Origin: Actinomycetales bacterium
GTDB lineage: Bacteria > Actinomycetota > Actinomycetes > Actinomycetales > Kineosporiaceae
DNA: 32,732 nt
Direction: 5' to 3'
Assembly: GCA_012719445.1 (NCBI GenBank)
Contig: JAAYAH010000073.1
Span: 1-32,732, forward strand
The stretch's first letter is position 1. Each line of letters starts with the position of its first letter. Shown here one piece after another: positions 9,373 to 16,016 of this stretch. The position numbers and the translations under genes were made by a program. Below the pieces are notes generated by a model that was not told the DNA's origin, did not search any database, and worked only from the letters and a program-made list of their open reading frames with translations.

Positions 9373-10302
9373 TCAGGGATGGGGCCACGGGTTGGGACGG
9401 CACCCGCGGAGCCCCTTCGTCTGCTGCATCATGACCGGCGCCCTGCGCCCTCTGCCAGGGCAGCTGCGGTGGCCGTTGCCGAGCCAGTGGCCCACCTCGT
9501 GGTTGACCAGGTAGTGACGGTAGCCGGTCCGGTCCGTGCCGTAGTCCGTGATCCCCTTCACCCAGCGGTAGTGGGTGAACACGACGGAGGAGCCGGTGCG
9601 GCAGGAGAGCTTGCCGAACGTGCGCAGCGGCCGGCACAGGCGCGCGGAGAGCTCCGGGCTGGCCAGCACGACCGTGAGGTCCGCGGCGGACCGGGAGTCG
9701 GTCCGGGCGAACCGCACGGCACCGCCGCGCCCCCAGCTGCGCCGGTCGTTGAGGGTGTCCAGGACGAAGTCGGCGAACCGGCGACCGTCCACCGACAGCC
9801 CGGCCTCGACCCGCACCACCACCCGGTGCACCCTGCCACTGCCCTTCGGCGCCGCCCTGTCCCCCGCGACGGTGCGCAGCCGGCCCTTCGCCCGCCAGGG
9901 GACCTTCGCGGACAACACCCCCGCCTCGAGGTCCGCCGCGGTCAGCCCCGGCGGCAGCGGTGCAGCCGCGCTCCGTCTCGGGTCGGACCACGTGCTCCCC
10001 CGGCTCACGGTCGAGGACGGGACCGGGGTCACCGTGCCCGCCCGGTCGCCGTCGGGACCGGACGGGCTCAGCGCCGACCGGTGCCCCGTGGTCACGACCT
10101 GGTCGGCGGCCGACCAGCCCTCGACCAGGGCCGCCAGCAGCCCGGAGCCGACGACCAGCACGAGCAGGGCGACCGGCCACGCGGCGACCCGGCGCGACCG
10201 CCGTCTCCTGCTCCCCGCCCGGTGACCACCGCGGTGGACGTGACGTCCTGCCGCACCTCGGGAGGGACGGCCGTCGGAGGGGGTGTTCACACGATCGAGC
10301 AT
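9373..10302 (-). CDS. DUF3152 secreted/membrane-anchored zinc-protease-like protein
   Basis: 309 residues from ATG 10302. The upstream in-frame extension lacks protein character. An Arg-rich cytoplasmic segment (1-38) precedes one membrane helix (WPVALLVLVVGSGLLAALV, about 41-59), then a disordered Ser/Pro linker, then the DUF3152 domain (about 140-309). This carries the metzincin-like motif HEVGHWLGNGH, i.e. HExxHxxGxxH with three zinc ligands and the catalytic Glu, plus two pairs of Cys that may form disulfides. The family sits next to moeZ in mycobacteria (Rv3207c). Its substrate is unknown; extracytoplasmic metalloprotease activity is inferred only from the motif. Confidence 0.87.
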   Translation of the reverse strand: MLDRVNTPSDGRPSRGAAGRHVHRGGHRAGSRRRRSRRVAAWPVALLVLVVGSGLLAALVEGWSAADQVVTTGHRSALSPSGPDGDRAGTVTPVPSSTVSRGSTWSDPRRSAAAPLPPGLTAADLEAGVLSAKVPWRAKGRLRTVAGDRAAPKGSGRVHRVVVRVEAGLSVDGRRFADFVLDTLNDRRSWGRGGAVRFARTDSRSAADLTVVLASPELSARLCRPLRTFGKLSCRTGSSVVFTHYRWVKGITDYGTDRTGYRHYLVNHEVGHWLGNGHRSCPGRGRRAPVMMQQTKGLRGCRPNPWPHP

Positions 10303-10481
10303 GGCACGTTCCACTCCGTGCCCCGATCCGGCCACCACCTCCACCACCCGCCGGCCGGGACAGCCCGGGTGAACCCGGCGGAACGGCTCGCACCCCGACC
10401 CGGGACCCGACGGGCGGATCGGGACGGAACCGCGGCAACGGGACACCGCGCACCCCGCGTCCCCACCGGGACCACCAGCCA

Positions 10482-10487
10482 TAGGAT
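10482..10487 (+). promoter_or_regulatory. -10 element TAGGAT of the tetR-like gene
   Basis: TAGGAT matches TAnnnT and lies 56 nt before the ATG. The transcript would begin near 10494, inside the adjacent palindrome. Confidence 0.4.
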
Positions 10488-10500
10488 CCGGTCGGACCGG
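10488..10500. promoter_or_regulatory. perfect palindrome at the predicted start of the tetR-like transcript
   Basis: CCGGTC-G-GACCGG is an exact 6+1+6 palindrome that abuts the -10 hexamer. A site here would block transcription if bound, so it is a good candidate autoregulatory operator for the TetR protein encoded just downstream. Confidence 0.45.
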
Positions 10501-10543
10501 CCGCCCTCACGGCCGGCGTCGCTCGGTGAGGCGGGAGGAACGC

Positions 10544-11200
10544 ATGGTGACGACGCCCGGTTCCCCCGCGCGCAGCCGACGGCTGCCTCGCGACGCACGG
10601 CGGGCACAGTTGCTCCGTGCGGCCGGGGAGGTCTTCGTCGCCCGGGGGTACCACGCAGCCGGGATGGACGAGATCGCTGACCGGGCCGGGGTCAGCAAGC
10701 CGGTGCTCTACCAGCACTTCCCCGGCAAGCTCGACCTCTACCTCGCCCTGCTCGACCAGCACACCGCCGAGCTCCTCGAGGCCGTGCGCACTGCGCTCTC
10801 CTCGACGACCGACAACAAGCAGCGGGTGGCCGCGACGATCTCGGCCTACTTCCGGTTCGTCGACCGGGAGGACGAGCCGTTCCGACTGGTCTTCGAGAGC
10901 GACCTGACCAACGAGTCCCAGGTCAGGGAGCGCGTCGACGCCGTCACCCGGTCCAGCGCCGAGGCCATCGCCGCGGTCATCGCCGAGGACACCGGGCTGC
11001 CCGCCGGCCAGGCCGAGGTCCTCGCCGTCGCGCTCGCCGGCATGGCACACGTGACGGCCAGGTACTGGATCAGCAGCGGCCGACGGATCCCCCTCGACGA
11101 CGCGGAGCGGCTGGTCGCGCAGCTCTCCTGGCGCGGCATCCGCGGGTTCCCGAAGTGGGACTCCCTGCCCCAGGAGGAGCAGGCGACCCGCGAGGGGTGA
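10544..11200 (+). CDS. TetR/AcrR-family transcriptional regulator
   Basis: 218 residues from ATG 10544, with GGGAGGAA (10533-10540) as the ribosome site. The N-terminal TetR DNA-binding domain (about 12-65) is typical: RRAQLLRAAGEVFVARGYH, then helix-turn-helix IADRAGVSKPVLYQHFPGKLDLY. The C-terminal ligand/dimer domain (about 80-200) is helical. It is the positional homologue of mycobacterial Rv3208, between the DUF3152 and DUF3107 genes. The ligand is unknown. The divergent DUF3152 gene (241 bp away) and DUF3107 are the nearest possible targets, besides itself. Confidence 0.92.
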   Translation: MVTTPGSPARSRRLPRDARRAQLLRAAGEVFVARGYHAAGMDEIADRAGVSKPVLYQHFPGKLDLYLALLDQHTAELLEAVRTALSSTTDNKQRVAATISAYFRFVDREDEPFRLVFESDLTNESQVRERVDAVTRSSAEAIAAVIAEDTGLPAGQAEVLAVALAGMAHVTARYWISSGRRIPLDDAERLVAQLSWRGIRGFPKWDSLPQEEQATREG

Positions 11201-11246
11201 CCGGCACGCCGACCGCCCCACCGCGACGTCAGGGGATCGATCTGGG

Positions 11247-11252
11247 TAGCCT
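11247..11252 (+). promoter_or_regulatory. -10 element TAGCCT before the DUF3107 gene
   Basis: TAGCCT matches TAnnnT about 57 nt upstream of the GTG, consistent with a short untranslated leader. No clear -35 is visible. Confidence 0.35.
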
Positions 11253-11308
11253 GCCAGCGACGACGGGTAGCCGCTGGGGCGCTGTCCGCAAGCAGGGAGG
11301 CCATCGCA

Positions 11309-11533
11309 GTGGAGGTCAAGATCGGCGTCCGGGATGTCCCGCGCGAGGTCGTGCTGGAGTCCGAGCAGTCCGCAACCGCCGTGGCGAAGGCGGTCGACGA
11401 GGCCGTGCGGTCCGGGTCCGTGCTGAGGCTCGAGGACGACCGCGGTCGCGTCGTCCTGGTCCCCGGCACGCACATCGGCTACGTCGAGATCGGCGCCCCC
11501 GAGTCCCGCCGGGTCGGCTTCGGCGCGCTCTGA
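11309..11533 (+). CDS. DUF3107 small protein (TB9.4 family)
   Basis: 74 residues from GTG 11309, with AGGGAGG 8 nt upstream. It matches the family along its whole length: MEVKIGVRDVPREVVLES, central AVAKAVDEAVRSGSVLRLED, and end VPGTHIGYVEIGAPESRRVGFG. Mycobacterial TB9.4 (Rv3208A) occupies the same place after the TetR gene and is known as a small secreted or antigenic protein, but its function is unknown. No signal peptide is visible. The gene ends at a strong bidirectional terminator. Confidence 0.93.
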   Translation: MEVKIGVRDVPREVVLESEQSATAVAKAVDEAVRSGSVLRLEDDRGRVVLVPGTHIGYVEIGAPESRRVGFGAL

Positions 11534-11555
11534 CCTCCCCCCGAGACCTGCACCC

Positions 11556-11605
11556 CGGCGTGCGGGGTTCCCTGCGGTGTCCGCCGAGGGAAGCCCCGCA
11601 CGCCG
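11556..11605. terminator. strong bidirectional stem-loop between convergent genes
   Basis: The left arm 11556-11573 pairs with the right arm 11587-11605 over 18 bp with a single one-base bulge (CGGCGTGCGGGG then TTCCCT), around a 13-nt loop. It lies between the convergent DUF3107 and ferritin-like genes and should stop both transcripts. Confidence 0.75.
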
Positions 11606-11617
11606 AGCAGGTGGGGG

Positions 11618-12382
11618 TCAGGCGGAGAGCCCCAGCATCGCCATCCGGCGGGTGTGCGAGCTGGTGAGCCGACCGAACATCCGGACCAGTTCGGCCAGAT
11701 CCGCCCCGGTCCCGTCCGCGGAGCCGACGACCAGCGAGGCCAGTCCGTCCCGGTCGGCCGCGACCCGCTGCGCCTGGCTGAGCGCCTCGCCGACCAGCCG
11801 GCGCCCCCACAGGGCCAGCCGCCCGGCCACCTTGGGGTTCGAGGTGATCGCCGCGCGGACGGTGGTCACCACGAATTCGGCGTGCCCGCTGTCGGACAGC
11901 ACCTGGGTGACCAGATCCCGGATGGACGGGTCGACGAAGGCGCTGATCTCCCGGTAGAAGTCCGAGGCGATCCCGTCCCCGACATAGGCCTTGACCAGGC
12001 TCTCCAGCCAGTTCCCCGGCGCCGTGCGCTCATGGAAGGCGTCCACGGCCGCGACGAACGGCTCCATGGCCGATCCGGGGTCGACCCCCAATGCGGTCAA
12101 TCGCTCCCGGAGCAGCTCGAAGTGCCCGAACTCGACCGTCGCCAGCCTCGCCAGCGCCGCCTTGGCGGCGAGCGTCGGCGCCAGGTCGGCGTCCGCAGCC
12201 AGGCGGGAGAAGGCGGTGAGCTCGCCGTAGGCGAGGGCACCCAGCAGGTCGACGACGGCCCGGCCGCCCATGGTCGTCACCGCGACCGGGGTCGTCCCGG
12301 CCCCGGTGACTGCCCCCGGCACGGGCTGGGCTGTCGGCCCGTCGGGTGAGTCCGGCCGGTCCGACGCGGGTTCCGAGCTCAT
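11618..12382 (-). CDS. ferritin-like fold protein
   Basis: 254 residues. After a disordered start (1-40) the protein is almost entirely helical. Candidate carboxylate/His metal ligands appear in the helices YGELTAFSRLA and VEFGHFELLRERL (ExxH) and in the later segment DSGHAEFVV. It is the positional homologue of mycobacterial Rv3210c, which is divergent to the RhlE-type helicase just as here. The biochemical role is not established; a di-metal or iron-related function is inferred from the fold. The ATG at 12382 is preceded by TACCCT with a 6-nt spacer and no ribosome site, pointing to a leaderless mRNA. Confidence 0.85.
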   Translation of the reverse strand: MSSEPASDRPDSPDGPTAQPVPGAVTGAGTTPVAVTTMGGRAVVDLLGALAYGELTAFSRLAADADLAPTLAAKAALARLATVEFGHFELLRERLTALGVDPGSAMEPFVAAVDAFHERTAPGNWLESLVKAYVGDGIASDFYREISAFVDPSIRDLVTQVLSDSGHAEFVVTTVRAAITSNPKVAGRLALWGRRLVGEALSQAQRVAADRDGLASLVVGSADGTGADLAELVRMFGRLTSSHTRRMAMLGLSA

Positions 12383-12388
12383 GAGCGC

Positions 12389-12394
12389 AGGGTA
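12389..12394 (-). promoter_or_regulatory. -10 TACCCT, probable leaderless promoter of the ferritin-like gene
   Basis: On the minus strand TACCCT ends 6 nt before the ATG. It is back to back with the helicase promoter, the two -10 elements lying only 16 bp apart. Confidence 0.5.
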
Positions 12395-12410
12395 TACAGG
12401 CCGGAGCCGC

Positions 12411-12416
12411 TACCAT
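12411..12416 (+). promoter_or_regulatory. -10 TACCAT, probable helicase promoter
   Basis: TACCAT fits TAnnnT. A start near 12423 gives the helicase mRNA a long leader of about 180 nt that contains a strong hairpin. Confidence 0.4.
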
Positions 12417-12435
12417 GAGCCCGTACGCGGATGAC

Positions 12436-12462
12436 CGGTCGGAGGACGATCGGCTCCGACCG
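12436..12462 (+). promoter_or_regulatory. 9-bp perfect hairpin near the 5' end of the helicase leader
   Basis: CGGTCGGAG (12436-12444) and CTCCGACCG (12454-12462) pair perfectly around a 9-nt loop, about 13 nt from the predicted transcript start. A structured leader is a plausible site of autoregulation by an RNA helicase. Confidence 0.4.
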
Positions 12463-12602
12463 CTGCGGGGTGGCCCGTCGCGGGTGCCGCCCGGTGGAAC
12501 CGGTCGGCTGGACACCGGCTCGACGGCGGCGGTGACGGGACCCCCGCCCGGGCACGGTGCGACCCGAGGACGCGAGGCCCCCGCCAGAACAGAAGGCACT
12601 GC

Positions 12603-14402
12603 GTGTCCGACCAGGAGAAGACCTTCGCCGAGATCGGCGTCCAACCCCAGATCGTCGACGCGCTGCAGCGCGTCGGCATCACCAGCCCCTTCCCGGTGCA
12701 GGCCATGGCCCTGCCCGTCGCTCTCACCGGCGGGGACATCATCGGTCAGGCCAAGACCGGCACCGGGAAGACCCTCGGCTTCGCCGTCCCGCTCGTCCAG
12801 CTCGTCGCCGGGCCGGGCGAGCCGGGCTTCGACGAGCACCCCGCCCCCGGCTCCCCCCAGGCGCTCGTCGTGGTCCCGACCAGGGAGCTGGCCGTCCAGG
12901 TGGCGGGCGACATCCAGAAGGCCGCTGCCCTGCGCTCCGTCCGGGTGCTCACCGTCTACGGCGGCCGCGCCTACGAACCGCAGGTCAAGGCGCTCCGGCA
13001 GGGGGTCGAGATCGTCGTCGGCACCCCGGGCCGGCTGCTCGACCTGCTCCAGAAGAAGCACCTCACCCTCGCCCACGCGCGGCGGGTGGTCCTCGACGAG
13101 GCGGACGAGATGCTCGACCTGGGCTTCCTCCCCGACGTCGAGAAGCTGCTCGCGCTGACCCCGGCGGGCAGGCAGACCATGCTCTTCTCGGCGACGATGC
13201 CCAGCGCCGTCGTCGCGCTGGCCCGCCGGTACATGACCCAGCCGACCCACATCCGCGCCGCCGACCCCGACGACGTCGGGGCGACCGTCGCGGCGACGGC
13301 GCAGTTCGCCTACCGGGCGCACTCCCTCGACAAGATCGAGATGCTGGCGCGGATCCTCCAGGCCAGGGGTCGCGGGCTGACCATGGTCTTCGCCCGGACC
13401 AAGCGCACCGTCGCGCGGGTGGCCGAGGAGCTCGCCGATCGCGGGTTCGCGGCAGCCGCCATCCACGGCGACCTCGGCCAGGGCGCGAGGGAGCAGGCGC
13501 TGCGCGCCTTCCGCAACGGCAAGGTGGACGTGCTCGCGGCGACGGACGTCGCGGCCCGCGGGATCGACGTCGACGACGTCACCCATGTCGTCAACTACGC
13601 CTGCCCCGAGGACGAGAAGGTCTACCTGCACCGGATCGGGCGGACCGCGCGGGCCGGCAACGCCGGCACCGCCATCACCTTCGTGGACTGGGACGACCTG
13701 CCGCGCTGGTCGCTGATCGACCGGACGCTGGATCTCGGGATGTGCGACCCGGTGGAGACCTACTCGTCCTCGCCGCACCTGTACACCGACCTCGACATCC
13801 CCGAGGGCACCGGCGGGATCCTGCCCCGGGCGGAGCGGACCCGGGCCGGGCTGGAGGCCGAGGAGCTCGAGGACCTGGGCGAGACCGGGCGCAGGGGACG
13901 CCGTGGCTCGGGCGGTCGCGGCACGGGAGGTCCTGGCGCAGGCGGACGTGGCGCAGGCGGACGTGGCTCGGGCGGACGTGGCGGGGAGGGTCGTGGCGGA
14001 GAGCGCCGCGGCGAGTCCGCACGCGAGCAGGGGACGTCCGGAACCGGCAGGACCCGGAACCGCAGACGGCGGAGGCTGTACGAGCACCAGGAGGACCCGT
14101 CCGGAGCCCCGGTGGAGTCCGGAGCCGTCGCCACGGCGGGGCCGTCCGGCGCGAACGGCGCGGCGAGGACGTCCGGCGTGAACGGCGCGGCGAGGACGTC
14201 CGGCGTGAACGGCGCCGCCGAGGACCCTGCTGCCCGTGCGGCGGCGGTCCCGACCACCGGGGCAGCCGGTCCCGGCGGGGAGGCGACGGATCCCGGCCGC
14301 AGCAGGCGGCGCCGCAGGCGCAGGCGGTCGGCGTCCCGGGCCGTCGGTGTCGACGCACCGGATCAGCCCCAGCAGGCCCCCCGGGAGGTCGCGCCCGTCT
14401 GA
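12603..14402 (+). CDS. DEAD-box RNA helicase (RhlE-like)
   Basis: 599 residues from GTG 12603, with AGAAGG 6 nt upstream. All core motifs are present: Q-motif region FAEIGVQPQ...FPVQ, motif I AKTGTGKT, Ia PTRELAVQV, II LDEADEML, III SAT, IV MVFARTKRT, V DVAARGIDV, VI HRIGRTARAG. Residues from about 430 form a long low-complexity tail: an RGG-type Gly/Arg segment, a basic patch (TRNRRRRRLY), a repeated ARTSGVNGA segment and a second Arg-rich patch (RRRRRRRRSASR). Such tails bind RNA and may drive condensation. The protein unwinds structured RNA in ribosome assembly, cold adaptation or decay. It occupies the position of mycobacterial rhlE (Rv3211). Confidence 0.94.
   Translation: MSDQEKTFAEIGVQPQIVDALQRVGITSPFPVQAMALPVALTGGDIIGQAKTGTGKTLGFAVPLVQLVAGPGEPGFDEHPAPGSPQALVVVPTRELAVQVAGDIQKAAALRSVRVLTVYGGRAYEPQVKALRQGVEIVVGTPGRLLDLLQKKHLTLAHARRVVLDEADEMLDLGFLPDVEKLLALTPAGRQTMLFSATMPSAVVALARRYMTQPTHIRAADPDDVGATVAATAQFAYRAHSLDKIEMLARILQARGRGLTMVFARTKRTVARVAEELADRGFAAAAIHGDLGQGAREQALRAFRNGKVDVLAATDVAARGIDVDDVTHVVNYACPEDEKVYLHRIGRTARAGNAGTAITFVDWDDLPRWSLIDRTLDLGMCDPVETYSSSPHLYTDLDIPEGTGGILPRAERTRAGLEAEELEDLGETGRRGRRGSGGRGTGGPGAGGRGAGGRGSGGRGGEGRGGERRGESAREQGTSGTGRTRNRRRRRLYEHQEDPSGAPVESGAVATAGPSGANGAARTSGVNGAARTSGVNGAAEDPAARAAAVPTTGAAGPGGEATDPGRSRRRRRRRRSASRAVGVDAPDQPQQAPREVAPV
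13935..13979. repeat. 15-bp tandem repeat encoding the RGG tail
   Basis: Three in-frame copies of GGCGCAGGCGGACGT or a near variant (13935-13949, 13950-13964, 13965-13979) encode the GAGGR-type repeats of the helicase tail. Confidence 0.85.
14154..14216. repeat. 27-bp tandem repeat in the helicase tail
   Basis: Two identical 27-bp units (14154-14180 and 14181-14207) plus the start of a third encode NGAARTSGV repeats. Identity at the base level suggests a recent expansion. Confidence 0.85.
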
Positions 14403-14465
14403 GCGACGGGAGTCCGGTCCCGGGACTCGAGCTGCGATCAGGGGCCGGGCGCGCGAGAGTCGGAC

Positions 14466-15380
14466 GTGATGAATCCCACACTCGACGGTGACCAGCCCGA
14501 CCGGGCGCGGGACCGCGGGATCGTTCCCGCGGCCGAGGCGGCCCCGGAGATCTCCGGGGCCGATCCGGACCTCGCGGACGAGGACTGCGGGCTGTACGGG
14601 CCCGCGAGCGTCACCTGGCGGCTGCACTCCGACCCGCTCGTGGACCTCGCGACGCTGCGTTTCCTCCTGCTCCAGGCCCTGCACCCGGCGACGACGGCCG
14701 CCGCCGACGCGCACAGCCGGACGCCGGGCGATCCGTGGCACCGGCTCGCCCGCACCGCCGAGTACCTGGCCATGACAACCTTCGGCTCGCGGCACGAGGC
14801 GATGCTCGCCGCCGCCCGGCTGCGGGCCGTGCACGCCCGGACCGTCGGGACGGCCCCGGACGGCCGCCCGTACGCCGCCGACGACGTCGGCCTCCAGGTG
14901 TGGGTCCACTGCTGTCTCGTCGACTCCGTGCTCGACGTCGTCCCCCGGGGCGGCCTGGAGCTGACGGCGGAGGAGCGGGACGCCTACGTGGCGGAGCAGG
15001 TGCTGGCGGCGACCCTTGTCGGCCTCGAGCCCGATGCCGTGCCGCACGATCAGGCCGGTCTCGCCCGCGGGTTCCGCAGGCTGCGACCGGCGCTCCGGGC
15101 GACAGCCTCCGCCAGGGAGCTGGCCGCGGTGGTGATCGCCTGCGGAGACGAGCCGGACGACGACGAGCCCTGGCTGGAGGGCCCGATCCGGCCCGTCTGG
15201 GCCTCGGTGGCCGGGCTGGCCTTCGCCGCCCTCCCCGGCTGGGCGCGCCGGCTCTACGCGCTGCCCGAGCTGCCCTCGGCCGCCGGGCTCGAGGGACCGG
15301 CGACGGCCTTCGCCCTGCGCTCCCTGCGGACGGCCCTGCTCGGCGCGGGCGGTGCGGCCTTCCCCCCCGGGTATCGGTGA
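14466..15380 (+). CDS. MpaB-family oxygenase (DUF2236)
   Basis: 304 residues. GTG 14466 is followed directly by ATG 14469, so either may start it. The family's hallmarks are seen: GPASVTWRLHSDPLV near the start, FLLLQALHPATTAAADAHS with the conserved His, RTAEYLAMTTFGS, then RAVHARTVGT and VWVHCCLVDSVL with further His residues that bind haem or metal in this family. Members include the latex-clearing-protein relatives (DUF2236) and are usually annotated as oxygenase MpaB. The substrate is unknown. The protein lacks a signal peptide. It lies about 60 bp after the helicase on the same strand, without clear coupling. Confidence 0.85.
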   Translation: MMNPTLDGDQPDRARDRGIVPAAEAAPEISGADPDLADEDCGLYGPASVTWRLHSDPLVDLATLRFLLLQALHPATTAAADAHSRTPGDPWHRLARTAEYLAMTTFGSRHEAMLAAARLRAVHARTVGTAPDGRPYAADDVGLQVWVHCCLVDSVLDVVPRGGLELTAEERDAYVAEQVLAATLVGLEPDAVPHDQAGLARGFRRLRPALRATASARELAAVVIACGDEPDDDEPWLEGPIRPVWASVAGLAFAALPGWARRLYALPELPSAAGLEGPATAFALRSLRTALLGAGGAAFPPGYR

Positions 15381-15395
15381 ACGGTCCTCTCGCCC

Positions 15396-15435
15396 AGACC
15401 TTCGCGGGGCAGCCGGGGAGACCTTCGTGTGGCAG
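15396..15435. repeat. 17-bp imperfect direct repeat upstream of the STAS promoter
   Basis: AGACCTTCGCGGGGCAG (15396-15412) and AGACCTTCGTGTGGCAG (15419-15435) match at 15 of 17 bases with a 23-bp period, roughly two helical turns. They end 15 bp before a TACCCT -10 element and could be a tandem binding site. Confidence 0.5.
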
Positions 15436-15450
15436 TCGGGCGCCATCACC

Positions 15451-15456
15451 TACCCT
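15451..15456 (+). promoter_or_regulatory. -10 TACCCT before a leaderless short ORF
   Basis: TACCCT ends exactly 6 nt before an ATG at 15463 that opens a 10-codon ORF. This is the same geometry as the other leaderless starts in the window. Confidence 0.45.
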
Positions 15457-15462
15457 TGCCGC

Positions 15463-15495
15463 ATGAACCGTGCGGCCTCCCCGCAACCGGGGTGA
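15463..15495 (+). CDS. candidate 10-residue leaderless upstream ORF (MNRAASPQPG)
   Basis: ATG at 15463 is placed 6 nt after a TACCCT -10 element, which would make it the first codon of the mRNA. The ORF ends with TGA at 15493-15495, 3 nt before a GTG (15499) that is in frame with the STAS gene. It contains no Cys, Trp or His run. A role in translational coupling or regulation of the STAS gene is inferred; it could also be fortuitous. Confidence 0.35.
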   Translation: MNRAASPQPG

Positions 15496-15570
15496 CCCGT
15501 GTCCGGTGACCATCACGACGAGCGCCCATCCGCGGATCACCGCACCCGGGGGTCCAGTACCGAGGACACC

Positions 15571-15942
15571 ATGACCGACGATCCGGCACCCGAGATCGGG
15601 TCCGTCCACGTTCTCATCGATCCGGACCGGGTACGCGTCGTGCTCACCGGTGAGATCGACGCGAGTACCTCTCCCGACCTGACCCTCGCCGCGACGGAGG
15701 CTCTCGCGACAGGCTCCAGGATCGAGATCGACTGTCGGTACGTGACCTTCATGGACTCCACCGGCGTCGCCTTCCTCGCCCGGCTGGCCGCCCGGTCCTC
15801 GTGGCGGGTCCAGCTGCTGCACCCTCCGGCGATGATCCGGTTCCTGCTGGAGACGGTGCGGATCAGCGAGCTGCTCGACATCGTCGAGATCCCGGAGACC
15901 TCCGACGAGTCGTCCTCGCCGGACGGGGGCCTGCCCGCCTGA
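15571..15942 (+). CDS. STAS-domain anti-sigma-factor antagonist
   Basis: 123 residues from ATG 15571 (GAGGA 4 nt upstream). A GTG at 15499 would add 24 polar, disordered residues and is the natural start if the upstream mini-ORF is coupled, so the start is uncertain. The STAS core is clear: VRVVLTGEIDASTSPDLTLAA, then IEIDCRYVTFMDSTGVAFLARL. The Ser of the DST motif corresponds to the residue that is phosphorylated by anti-sigma kinases in SpoIIAA/RsbV proteins. The acidic C-terminus (PETSDESSSPDGG) is probably disordered. The expected role is partner switching that frees an alternative sigma factor. No RsbW-like kinase or sigma gene is nearby. Confidence 0.85.
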   Translation: MTDDPAPEIGSVHVLIDPDRVRVVLTGEIDASTSPDLTLAATEALATGSRIEIDCRYVTFMDSTGVAFLARLAARSSWRVQLLHPPAMIRFLLETVRISELLDIVEIPETSDESSSPDGGLPA

Positions 15943-15952
15943 CCGGCGCCCA

Positions 15953-15970
15953 CTCCGGCCCTGACCGGAG
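15953..15970. terminator. short stem-loop between convergent STAS and nuclease genes
   Basis: CTCCGG (15953-15958) and CCGGAG (15965-15970) pair around a CCCTGA loop, 11 bp after the STAS stop. The stem is weak but well placed. Confidence 0.35.
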
Positions 15971-16016
15971 CATCGTCCTCCGACGGGACTGACCCGAAAA
16001 CCCAAAGGTGAAGCTG

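Noticed and set aside
12030-15449. An 1139-codon minus-strand open frame opposite the helicase and MpaB genes
   Set aside because: It is opposite well-supported genes and has the skewed composition of antisense frames in DNA of this base content.
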